Part shown: positions 1-10,175 of the stretch, one piece after another
Layout of the letters: each line of letters starts with the position of its first letter
Position numbering within the stretch: position 1 is the first letter of the stretch
Source: Megalonaias nervosa
Lineage: Eukaryota > Mollusca > Bivalvia > Unionida > Unionidae
Direction of reading: 5' to 3'
DNA length: 64,000 nt
Assembly (NCBI GenBank): GCA_016617855.1
Contig: JAECUM010033800.1
Coordinates: 1 to 64,000, forward strand
The notes under the pieces: generated by a model
What the model saw: the letters and a program-made list of their open reading frames with translations, nothing else
The model's database searches: none
Told to the model about the DNA's origin: nothing
Program-made: the position numbers and the translations under genes

Positions 1-408
1 CTGACCATTACAGGTCCACACTGAGCATTATGTATAGTCATCTTATTTTCTTGTCACTGACCTAATTGCATACCCTCAATCAATCACTGTGGTAATAATC
101 ATCGACGATTTCATTGATGAGGGCCGGTAAACATTAATGTCCATGATGCCGCCTGTAAATAATCGCTGACAAATAGCAGCTGCCTCGTTTATGATTTCCG
201 GAGAATTATTACCGGCTCATTTTCCTCCAATGAGGATTTCTAGTCTGTCTACGTCAGCAAGAACGTTATCGGAACAAGTAGTAAGGTCACTTCCTCGAGT
301 AGTAATACAACTTCCAGTTGCACCTGGATCATCGTCTGTTCTCATTTTTCTGTCTTAAATCGTTAAAGGTGTCATTCTCGTTCTCGTTCTCGTTGTTGAT
401 GAAGATGA

Positions 409-720
409 TCAAGCATATATTGTGATGTTACTTGTTGTTGTAGTTGTTGTCGTAGTTGGTCCTGTCGTTGTTGTTCTTGTTGTAGTTGTTCTTGTTCTTG
501 TAGTTGTTGCAGTTGTTTTTGTTTTTGTTGTAGTTCTTGTTGTTCTTGTTGCTGTTCTCATAGTTCTTGTTCTTGTAGTTGTTGTAGTTCTTGTCAATGT
601 TCTTGTTGTAGCTGTTGTAGTTCTTGTTGTCATTGTTCTCATTGTTGTAGTAGTTTTTCTCATTGCTGTTCTTGTATTTGTCATTGTTGTCATTGTTGTT
701 GTTGTTGTGGTAATTGTATC
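409..720. repeat. Imperfect trinucleotide array (GTT/CTT/GTA)
   Basis: About 310 bp of interrupted GTT-type triplets with CTT, GTA and CAT variants. Because it is a triplet repeat, all frames stay open and give meaningless Val/Leu-rich or Asn/Thr/Lys-rich translations. Confidence 0.9.
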
Positions 721-1037
721 CATGCAGTATAGTCATCTATCTCATTGATAAACTCAATATATCTTATATCGTCATTTCGAACCTGATCAACTCCATGATA
801 TATACAAAATATCAATTTGTACCAATCTTCATGGCCTACAGAATGATTGTGAAACTTGGGCTTCAGAAATTGTTCTTTATTTTTAAAAATTTTCACAGCA
901 ACCGCAGCTAATTGTTTTATGTTTCTGGTGTTTTTAATAACAGCAATACCGTCTCCAGTAAATTTATCAACCATTGCAGTTTTAACTTTTTCTTTTCCTT
1001 GTTCTTGTTCTGGTATACGTTCCTTTATTTCATCCAT
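690..1037 (-). pseudogene. Unrecognised ORF, 115 codons, ends in Q tract
   Basis: Begins MDEIKERIPEQEQGKEKVKT and includes KPKFHNHSVGHEDWYKL. It lies directly after the stop of the 1044-1340 frame, suggesting one older reading frame broken by a stop. Its 3' end runs into the CAA-type repeat, so the final glutamines are repeat-derived. Not recognised. Confidence 0.3.
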
Positions 1038-1043
1038 TTCAGC

Positions 1044-1340
1044 TCAAACTTGTTCAATACCTTGGGTTGGTTGAGCAGCAGCTGTTTCACCTGGAAGTTC
1101 TCGCAAAATCTTTTTTGTTTTCTTTGTTTGCTTGGCTATTTTCCCAGTTGCTTTAGTGGTTTGCTCTAATGTGGGAAGAAGACCTTTGGTAGCCTCTGTA
1201 ACCAGTTCTGCACCTTCTGCAAATTCCACCTGAGATTCCTGACGCGCTTGTAGTTGCTGCTTGACAGAATCATGGACGGATAAATATTTTTTAATTGTCT
1301 CTAGTCGCTGTTGAGCTAGTTTAGCTGTGTGAGATTCCAT
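1044..1340 (-). pseudogene. Unrecognised coiled-coil-like ORF, 98 codons
   Basis: Opens with MESHTAKLAQQRLETIKKYL and continues with a charged helical stretch rich in Q, E and K, including KIAKQTKKTKKILRELPG. A TAA stop separates it from a second open segment (690-1037) in the same direction. Helix content and spacing look like genuine former coding sequence rather than chance. No family is assigned with confidence; a structural protein of a large DNA transposon is one possibility. Confidence 0.35.
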
Positions 1341-1366
1341 TATTGATATAATAATGATTTAATTAA

Positions 1367-1609
1367 AGCAGCAGAGAGGGTGACGACCAATAGTAAGTGT
1401 CCAAAACGTAAACAAACATGCATAAAAAAATGAAAACACAAGCGTCAGAAATAAAGTAACAAAATGAGCTAACCCAATTAGAGAAATCTCGGTCGGTTAG
1501 AGGCTTCAGTTTAGCGTTATTGACCTTGTATTTTCAGCCTTTGTAGGTACCTTTATTTTTCAAACAAATGACAATTCAAGCAAGTGGTCTGTTCACCCTC
1601 TCTGCTGCT
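1367..1609. repeat. 17-bp perfect inverted repeat, 243 bp apart
   Basis: AGCAGCAGAGAGGGTGA at 1367-1383 is repeated as its exact reverse complement at 1593-1609. The outer copy could be the terminus of the remnant on its left; the pair could also bound a small MITE. No clear target duplication flanks it. Confidence 0.55.
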
Positions 1610-1616
1610 ATACTAT

Positions 1617-2923
1617 ATGATACAGCAAGCTTTATTACTGTTTTCCCCCATCATTAACAGTGATTTGGTATGCAATACAGTGATAAAATTGTAGTCCTTT
1701 AGGATATCAGTTCATAAAGTGTATCCTGACAAGAATTATTTACCACTCCATACTGTACATAATCTTGAATTCTAAATTTACCACTTCATACTGTACATAA
1801 GTCCTACATTGAAAATGTTTTCAAAAACATACTCTTAATTTAGATAACTGCCATCGGTTTTGCGAAATTAAATGTTTGTCTTACCTGTGAAGCATAGGCA
1901 GCATTATTGTTCTAGATGTGGGTGTCAGTGTTAAGTTTTTGCAATTTTTCTGGCACTGTTGCATAAGTCATGAAACTTGATGGGTGTATTCATCTTTGAG
2001 GGCTCTGTTCAGCACCGACAAAAGGAGGCCATAGTGACCTACTTTCATGTTCTCTTAACTGTATTCAGAATATGCCTTGGTGAAGCATCAAGACAGTATT
2101 CTGTGGAATTCTTGTTCAATTTTAACCTGGAAGCAAAATGTACAATTTCAAAATTTCCAAATGTAAGAAGTGCAGAAGTGGTCCCATAGTCACAATATTG
2201 TCAAAGCACAAAAAAATAAACTCTGACTCGGAATGCAAAAATTAAAAACTATATTTTGAATACCTCAGTGTTTGAAGATCCAAATAATAAGATAATTCCA
2301 ATATTTGTGTGATACTAATAACAATACAAGCAAAGTTACTTAAGACACCAAAAATTGAAATTTTGAGCATTGTTTTACATTTTGTGTTAAATTTTTGTGT
2401 TAAGAGAGTTTTGAAACTTCAGGGCCAGATAATTTCTGCATGCAACTTTGAATAACCTTAAGCTGTGAGGAATAAGAAATGGTGCTGAATGGAACCTCAA
2501 AACCTGTGTTGGATGTTGGATAAGGCTAGATAGTGCCAATGAAGATGAATGTATCCAAGAAATTTCATGACTCTACATGAAGTTTTGCAAAAGAAATTAA
2601 AGTAACACTAAGTAACACAATTGAACCACTGAAATAAAGGATCTTGTGAGATTTCTTTTTAATTTCCTCTTAACAATGATACATCCTTGAGGTTTTATAA
2701 CTACATTCATTAGTGTCCAGGGTAAAAATGAAAAGGCCTACATAATTGTCTTAGTGCAGGTGTTTGTCACTGTAATCTACTTTAGATGGGGTGGCAAGTT
2801 CCCTTTGAGATACAAATACAGCCAAGAATTTGCATAATTGTAGTTACATTAATGTCATACAAATGGGGCTAAATACAGCAACGTATACCAAACCACTAGA
2901 AATGTGTCATTCAGGTCTTTCAT
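1617..2923. other. Gene-free AT-rich flank
   Basis: No coding region, RNA gene or repeat was recognised in this stretch. A short direct repeat (accact(c/t)catactgtacataa) occurs near 1741-1800. Short open frames here lack any family resemblance. Confidence 0.6.
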
Positions 2924-3125
2924 TTGTGGGACCCCAGGTGCTCACTCACATCTCACCTTTGTCTGCATGAGTTAGAAGTCTTGGCTCAACCTGGGTATGT
3001 CAGAAAGCTTACCAGAAAATTCCCATGGGTCAGTGGTTCGTCCCATGTTATTACTCCACCAAGTATATTGGCTGCCATGCACAGCCTATCATGTTCTGAA
3101 ATATGGCATCACATCCTGCAAAACC
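2924..3125 (+). mobile_element. tRNA-derived SINE-like copy, degenerate
   Basis: Its 3' half (ggctgccatgcacagcct, then atcatgttctgaaatatggc) matches the SINE at 49176-49436 read on the opposite strand. The head is too decayed for clear A and B boxes. Confidence 0.55.
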
Positions 3126-3350
3126 AAACTCTTTGTATGCTTTGCAGGCATGACCTAAAGAAAGGATTAAAAATCTTGAATCTTTAAACTCACTTCTGAC
3201 TGCCTTGTAACCTTTACTTTTGATATCTGGGTCAAACAACTGCTTAAGATTTTCAGTAATATATGGATTCTACTGATGTAATCAGGAGAAATTTCAAGAA
3301 AATATTCTTTCAAAATGGCTGATTCACATAATCATCTAATACCAAATTAG

Positions 3351-3544
3351 CTCGCTTGTAAGTCGAGTCCAATGCACACAATGTAGACCCTGAAATGCCA
3401 TCACATAATGTGCCAGCAGATCATGGTCTGTGTTGTTGGTTGTACTGATTACTAATAACAAGCTGCAAAGAGACAGATCTGCCAGTGCATTTAGTGAATT
3501 TGGATCTGGGTCAGTGCAGTTGGCAGGTGGACTCAACTTGTGAG
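3351..3544. mobile_element. Palindromic ~200-bp MITE, copy 1
   Basis: Left end ctcgcttgtaagtcgagtcc and right end ggactcaacttgtgag are inverted repeats of one another. The interior holds cataatgtgccagcagatca, shared with the copies at 29879 and 32703. The element would fold almost end to end. Confidence 0.7.
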
Positions 3545-5040
3545 TATATACTGTGTATGTTACACAAAAGTATTTAGATGAAGTAAATGCCAAGATAAAA
3601 ATAATAAACAGAGAGTAGAATAAATAACATTCTTTATTTTCTTTGAATAAAACATAAACTGGCAAAGAATACATTACAGCTTACATGATATACAGTTGGA
3701 AATGCACTGCTAATGGAAATACATGTGTACAGTTAAGAAACTTGTGCAGATTCTTTCCAAGTTGCTTTTGCATCCATGCATTTCTTACAATAATAATCTC
3801 CAAATAACATTACAGATTTCAGTCACATAGTAGTTCAGAGGAAGCCCAAACTTTGCAAGTTTTATTATTGCACCTTTTTTATATCAAACTTAATCAAAAT
3901 TCCCATTCTAATATGCTTGGAAATGTATACAAACTAGGATATGAAAAAGCAATATTAACATCATGTTATATATCTGTATATTAATAAAGAAAGTAAACAA
4001 GATAATGAGGTGTAATTTTCTCATTAAATATCGGGATTGTCTAATGAAGCTAAAAACAAGATTCAAACATAGTCAAAGTGACACTGCATACTGTATTTAT
4101 TCCTTTAAGGTAGGTCAAGCCAATGAACAGAATAGTCCAAAACCCATTTACTGTATTCTGGTTTTGTTTTTAGTCCAGTATTAATAAGTTTCTTTTTGTT
4201 GTTGTTTTGCAACATAAAAGAAAGAGACCAATCTGTCCTAATGGTCACCTTTATATAGCGGTCACCTGGTCTCAGCAGTTATTCATAATCCACCATCATG
4301 AAATTTCCTCTATAAAAAAGTACTGTTATAAATGGTTACCTGCTTCCTGCAATCAATGGCCAGGTGTTTCCTTAGCAAACAGCGTTTTATTGTTTACATC
4401 ATCACCTGAGCAGGCAGACTATTTGAACAAAATTTTTGTTTTCACAAGAGAAACATTGTTTATGTAAAAAAGTGAATTAATGCCTGAACATTACTATTCT
4501 CAAGTCAATCTGTCTTTTTAATTTTCAACTGCTGAATCTCCTCCTCGTTATTTTAAGAATGTGAATAAATAATATGTGTCAGTAATACAATTTATCTACA
4601 TGTATCAACATGCTGTAAATTTAGAAATTATTGCAAGATGGATAATAAATGCGAATCATGTGAACCGTCAACAGTTACATTATTTTAAATTTTGCATTTT
4701 TGAAAAATCTTGTCAAGGTTCATCTCCAAAAATAAGACAGACATATCCAATTCACTTTGCTTGACTTAAGAGTCATCCACATTACTGTAAATGTCAGTGT
4801 GTATACTGGCTGGAAATGAGACAAAAAGGTGTGGCACAATACAAGTGAATTAATTAACCCCTGGCAGGTTGCATTAATTTCAACATTCATTTTTACTTGT
4901 CAGAATATTCACATAATTTTCAATAAATATTTATTCCTTAGTTTATTGTACTTGTTCTGTCAACATGGTCACTTCGTTAAATAAGTATTTAGCAGATCTT
5001 TAAACATTACTTCTTCTAGTTATTAATTTATTGACAAACA
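3545..5040. other. Gene-free flank with a pogo-like relic
   Basis: From about 4226 to 4470 the sequence (ctgtcctaatggtcacc, later ggccaggtgtttcctta) resembles the subterminal region of the pogo-like element at 47053-47653. The remainder shows no gene. Confidence 0.45.
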
Positions 5041-5215
5041 GGGGAGCTGTGGTGGCACAGAGGATAAGTATGTCACACTCACAACCAAAACAGGGTGCAG
5101 GTTCAAATTCTAATACAAAATCAGTATGGGTCAGATACTTTAGCAGGTCCTTGGGCAAGGCACATAACTCCAATTAACCTGTTTGTTGCTGTGCCTTAGA
5201 CATGAAACTAAACCA
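5041..5215 (+). mobile_element. tRNA-derived SINE
   Basis: The A-box-like ggtggcacagaggataagta and B-box-like ggttcaaattc are spaced as in a tRNA-derived promoter, followed by a SINE body (ccttgggcaaggcacataac). It ends in simple-sequence DNA. Confidence 0.65.
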
Positions 5216-5260
5216 TTACCTATATATGTATATATATAAACTAAACCATTACACACACAT

Positions 5261-5263
<3 letters not shown>

Positions 5264-5327
<64 letters not shown>

Positions 5328-5329
5328 TG
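5264..5329. repeat. (TA)n then (TATG)n microsatellite
   Basis: About 50 bp of uninterrupted TA followed by three GTAT units. It lies at the 3' end of the SINE and may have grown from its tail. Confidence 0.95.
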
Positions 5330-5716
5330 TATGTTAAAGACTAATAACTATTTTAAGAGAATCTGTGAATATATACAATGCAATTAAAGTCTAAGGATAT
5401 ATTAAAAGTGCATGTTTGTGTATCCATGAGACATACAAAATATATGAAGGGTTGATCACAGTGTGAAAATCAATAGAGTTGATGAAAAGTTGATGTCCCA
5501 ATTCAAGGATCAACTGAGTTGATGAACAATATTTTTATCACAGTGTGATGAAGTAAAATGTACACCCTTAAAGTACTTCTTCCTAGACATATATAAAGAA
5601 CACTATTATCTCTGATGAAATATATAAAAAGAATTTAAAAGTAAACATTTATAAATTATTAACACATATATGTATTGTAAGTCAAATATTGATTATTTAG
5701 GATTCATGTGCAATGA

Positions 5717-6278
5717 AATCTCCAGGTATTTACCAATCAAGGTACCAACTAAAGGTAATCTCTAGATACTAACCATTCAAGATACCAACTAAAAGTAATC
5801 TCCAGGCACTGACCATTCAAGGTACCAACTCAAGGTAAACTCCAGGCAATGACCATTCAAGGTACCAACTCAAGGTAAACTCCAGGCAATGACCATTCAA
5901 GGTACCAACAAAAGGAAATCTCCAGACACTGACCATTCAAGGTACCAACAAAAGGTAATCTCCAGGCACTGACCACTCAAGATACCAAATAAAGGTAATC
6001 TCCAGGCAATGACCATTCAAGGTACCAACTAAAGGTAATCTCCAGGCACTGACCACTCAAGATACCAAGTAAAGGTAATCTCCAGGCTCCGACCACTCAA
6101 GATACCAACTAAAGGTAATATCTGGGCACTGACCACTCAAGCTATCAACTAAAGGCAATCTCTGGGCACTGACCATTCAAGGTACCAACTAAAGGTAATC
6201 TCTGGGCACTGACCACTCAAGGTACCAACTAAAGGTAATATCCATTCACTGACCACTCAAGATACCAATGAAAGGTTA
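5717..6278. repeat. 40-bp minisatellite, about 14 copies
   Basis: The unit is built from ggtaccaactaaaggtaatc and tccaggcactgaccattcaa. Copies differ by scattered substitutions such as gataccaa/ggtaccaa. They are direct tandem copies without unique spacers, so this is not CRISPR-like. Confidence 0.95.
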
Positions 6279-7052
6279 TGATTATGAACAAATAGTCTTC
6301 ACATACAGGAAAACATATTAATTTAAAAATAAACATAACCCATTGAACTGGAAATTATACACAGTTATTGTATGCGGATAGCTGTTAACAGCAGATTTAA
6401 TTGCACATGATACAAATCATATCCAATTACATCAAGCCTGTGATTGGGTATAAAAGCACCTTTTCTGTCCGCTTTTTTTCTTCTTAATAAGTCAGCATTT
6501 TTTCCCAATAAACTCCAAAATATTTTTTGAATTTGTGTGCAAGTATATAATACTTTTCAAAATGTACACACAAAAATAAATAATTACTACTGTCAGTGAT
6601 AATGGTGCCAAACAGGGACTTCTGGATCCAAGTAATGTATATCCCAATAAACACATTTCATTGTTTGACTTTCTACACTGGGAGAGGGAATGAAATTTAC
6701 ATGCTAGAAATGACAGATATATCACATGAAAACCCAAAATGGCTAAAACAAAAAAGGAACAGGATTGTGTACAGATGGCTTGTGAGAGGGTCAGGAAGAA
6801 CAATAAATCACATTTCAAACACTGATGTTTTCATTTTCTCACCATAATGTTCATATTTTTAATCCTAATATAGTTTGTTTTATAAGTTGACAAAAATTGT
6901 TACCCCAAGGTCAATCAGAAGTTAGTCAATAAATCAATGGAATGATCAAGAACCCTTATGCTATTGAATTCTTTCAAATGGAGGAAAGAGTCGCAATCTA
7001 ATCAACATGTTGAAAAATATAGAATGAACAGGAAAAGGTCATATATCTGTAG
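6279..7052. other. Gene-free flank
   Basis: No repeat or gene recognised. Antiparallel short frames around 6492-6847 show no family resemblance. Confidence 0.6.
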
Positions 7053-8679
7053 TACCGTATATACTTGCATATAAACCGAATAATTTATGAAAAAATAAAG
7101 GCCTGGAAGAATGGGGGTGAGGTCGACTTATCCGCATGCCATTGTCTTTTTGTTGTCTACCATAATGGCTAAAATACTATAATGTACAGTACTTACACAG
7201 TGCAAATCGTGCCTAGCATCACTTTAACCCTGTTTTCCCAAACATACTAAATACAAATTATACTTTATTCATTGTTTCAACCAAATCATTCTTCCAGATA
7301 ACATTTCAGCTAGTCAATAATAGCTGTTTCATTTACGTTGATCCACATGCTCATGAGTTACTCTTTTTCAGTGATAAAAGTGATGCTACAAATTAAGGTA
7401 GTCTTTATGAAAATTACACCTGTTCAATTGCGCAAGGCACATAACCAGCATAACTATTACATGATCATGAAAGAATGGTAATAATAAAGGCTAAAATTCT
7501 GAATATAGATCAACTAAGATCATCTTCAATCTATTTTACTTTTGTGTTTTGGCTGAACAAAATCACAGTTTTCCACATAATGGAAAGCTGGATGTTTCAA
7601 CTCTGTTTATAATTGGCGGATCTGTCTTTTGTTTTCTGACAGCAAAAATAGGCCGGTAAATCTTTAAATCCTGAAAATGGCTTGGGTTAAGAGGTTATTT
7701 TGACGGGCAGCTGTACCAGTACTTTGATGTGTAATTGCCTTTCACTCCATAATATTAGCGTGATTACTGTAGTTTTGTAAAATGGAGTGTAAGGTTGCTT
7801 ACATCAATGCAAATTACAACTCAGTTTTAAGGTATTAGCATAATTTTCAAGCATTATTTCTGAAACTTCATTATTGTATTTTGGAGACATTAAAATTTAG
7901 TGCAGTGCTGCCCATGATTTGAATCCAAGGGATGTACTTCATTCAGCATGTGTTCAAAACCACAATGCACATGCGGTGGCACCATCGTGTAAATATGCTC
8001 ACTAGCCTAATTGCGAGCATTGAATCAAACCCTATTGTTGTTCGTTGTTGTCATACTGGGATCAAATTTTAACTAATTAGGTATTTACAATTTCAAGGCT
8101 AAATAAAAATGTAATTATAGGTGCAATGATATAAAAAGTCTAATGCAATAATGCACAAACAAACAATAATTGAGTCAAAAGGGAGTGGTAGTGTTACAGC
8201 AACCCACAAATGCTCAATTCTTATCACTGTCCAATCAAGTATACACAAATATGAATTTGGTAGAAACAATAAGAAAACAGAAAATTAAATAACTTCCATG
8301 ACTTTTCAAACAAATTGATACCATTTTTATGTAATAATCGTACATGCCAACCACAAGAGAGGTATCTGTGTAATTTTTGCTAATATTAAGTTTGCCTAAA
8401 TAAATGCATTTAGAACTTACCATATGCATCGTGTGATGTTGTCTTGGACTTGTGGGTCGACTTATATGCGGGTCATGCACTTTTTAGTCTTTATACCTAT
8501 TCAGTTTGGGGGGTGGTTGGCTTATATGTGGGTCAAGCACTTTTTAGTGTTTATACCTATTCAGTTTGGGGGGTGGTCGGCTTATATGCGGGTCATGCAC
8601 TTTTTAGAGTTTATACCTATTCAGTTTGGGGGGTGGTCAGCTTATATGCGAATGGGTTTATATGCAAGTATATATGGTA
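7053..8679. mobile_element. 1.6-kb TIR DNA transposon, non-autonomous
   Basis: Left end taccgtatatacttgcatat (7053) and right end atatgcaagtatatatggta (to 8679) are inverted repeats of about 25 bp with one mismatch. No transposase is visible. A partial copy of the left end in reverse lies at 16885-16963, confirming a family. Superfamily not assigned; no certain target duplication. Confidence 0.75.
8455..8650. repeat. 60-bp tandem repeat inside the TIR element
   Basis: About 3.3 copies of a unit containing cttatatgcgggtcatgcac and acctattcagtttggggggt, at exact 60-bp period and nearly identical. Because 60 is a multiple of three, repetitive open frames arise in two frames; these are by-products. 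The unit includes cttatatgcg, related to the element terminus. Confidence 0.95.
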
Positions 8680-9744
8680 GGTACAACAAGAGACTCTCAT
8701 TTAGTCAATGCTACCTCTTATTTAGCTAGAAAGCAAAAAAACAATTCAGTTTACTGTAAAAGAAAATCGTTAATATTGACCTTAACCGTGGGTGTGAATC
8801 GACAATAGTATAGATTTGCATACAGACACAAAAGTGATTGCTCTACTGAGTTAAAGCCAAGCCAGGCTTGACAAAAGTAAAATGCAGTTGGCCTTAAATA
8901 GGTTTCCACTTTTAACAATATTGCAAATTTCTCATTTTAACTGGCATACAAAAATTGTGGAAATGTCAATCATTTGACAAAGAGATTGGAAAAATCATTT
9001 ATCTTAGTTTTTGTAGCTATTTGTTGGTATTTTAAAAATATCTGTTGGATACTAATGTGTAGTTTTGATGGGAATCATTAAAAATGTGGAGATAAATTTT
9101 GAAAGGACAAATCATGCTTCCCTTACACTCAGCTTTTTGTACAAAGCATCAAAAGATGGGATATTCATGGGATAACTGTAATGTATTTTCTGATCTGGCA
9201 GATATTGGTGGTTATACTTCTGCTTAGAACTTGTCCTGACTACATTTCCCTTCATTATAATGTCATTTCTGTTATATGCTGGTTATGGATCCCAATTTAT
9301 TATGTAATAGTGAAATCATAATGTACTTCATTATGAGGCAGTGCCATTACAAGGCAGTGTCTGTATAAGGCGGTATACTATAGGACTTGCATAGCATTAT
9401 CATGAAGCAGTGTCATTGCAAGGCAGCAACGCTATAAGGCAGTATACTATATGACTCATACGGCATCATAATGAGCAAAAGCTGTATTTAATTTTATATG
9501 TAACACAAAAATGAATGTAACAAAATGCAAAATTTGCAACTGTGCAACCACCCAGTCTTATCAGCAGGCCTAAAACTATAGCAAAATTAATGAACTTTGG
9601 AAAATATTTTTATGAGAAATTTCCAAAATTGTGACTGTCCATGGCAACACATCATTCTGGCGAGTCGTGATGTCACAAAGGTGTTAAAATTTCAAATTAT
9701 TTATCATTGATACTACTGGAAATTATGTTCATCCAAACAGAAAA
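8680..9744. other. Gene-free flank downstream of ZFYVE26
   Basis: A weak two-copy repeat (ggcagtg-cattac-aaggcag type, about 85 bp) occurs at 9330-9480. Nothing else is recognised. This stretch lies beyond the presumed transcript end. Confidence 0.55.
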
Positions 9745-9998
9745 TGCATCATATTCATAGATTTATTAAAATGAATTATTAATATGCATCTTCCAATACT
9801 CAAAGATAAACTACTGAAAATCTTCACTCAAAGGCATACTATTAAAATTTTTAATGCCACTAGCATACAATTTAAACAACCAAGATTTATGATACTGGCA
9901 GCTTTTACAAAATGTGTACATTATATGCATGTTGGAATTTATGACCATATAGTATAGGCATGCAGAGGAGATCACAATTGATCTGTCTCAGGTATCTT
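9745..9998 (-). promoter_or_regulatory. ZFYVE26 3' UTR with poly(A) signal candidate
   Basis: The minus strand reads AATAAA at 9767-9762, about 230 bases past the stop. This is the first canonical poly(A) signal I see downstream of the gene. The cleavage site would lie 10-30 bases lower. AT-rich sequence makes chance hexamers common, so this is only a candidate. Confidence 0.5.
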
Positions 9999-10175
9999 CT
10001 ATGTTGGCTTCTCCTCCCCCTTCTGTTGCAACCATTTGGTACAAATGGTGACAACAGCTGTCTGTCCCATTCTCTGCGCAGCTCCTTGGATACGCTTTAC
10101 ATCCTCAACTCTGTCACCTTTCACGGCCATCAGGTAGGCAGATCGTAACTTTCCGCACAAAATGTAAGCATTGAC
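9999..10175 (-). CDS. ZFYVE26: ZFYVE26 terminal coding exon K
   Basis: 177 bp including the TAG stop at 9999-10001. The acceptor is ttttacag before 10175. It encodes VNAYILCGKLRSAYLMAVKG, a variable helix, then VVTICTKWLQQKGEEKPT. The CGKLRSAYLxAVK block and the position of the stop, shortly after a VxxICxxWL motif, match the end of the vertebrate protein. Confidence 0.96.
   Translation of the reverse strand, partial: VNAYILCGKLRSAYLMAVKGDRVEDVKRIQGAAQRMGQTAVVTICTKWLQQKGEEKPT

Larger units (their letters stand above)
1..1616 (-). mobile_element. Decayed coding remnant, possibly Polinton/Maverick-type
   Basis: Three minus-strand segments read as former protein-coding sequence: 1044-1340, 690-1037 in the same reading direction just past a stop, and about 1-342, which contains AGNNSPEIINEAAAICQ but also in-frame stops. 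Sequence of this kind recurs, as far as I remember, in Polinton-like elements of invertebrates. No polymerase, integrase or capsid gene is visible, so the assignment is tentative. The region is interrupted by in-frame stops and a long trinucleotide repeat. Confidence 0.3.

Noticed and set aside
422..748. Open frames on both strands encoding Val-rich, Thr-rich and Asn/Lys-rich proteins
   Set aside because: They are read-through of an imperfect trinucleotide repeat, which keeps every frame open.
5717..6278. CRISPR-like array of regular repeats
   Set aside because: Units follow directly with no unique spacers, and the context is an animal genome. It is a minisatellite.
8424..8729. A repetitive membrane-like protein
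   Set aside because: The frame is produced by a 60-bp tandem repeat whose period is a multiple of three; a second frame is equally open.
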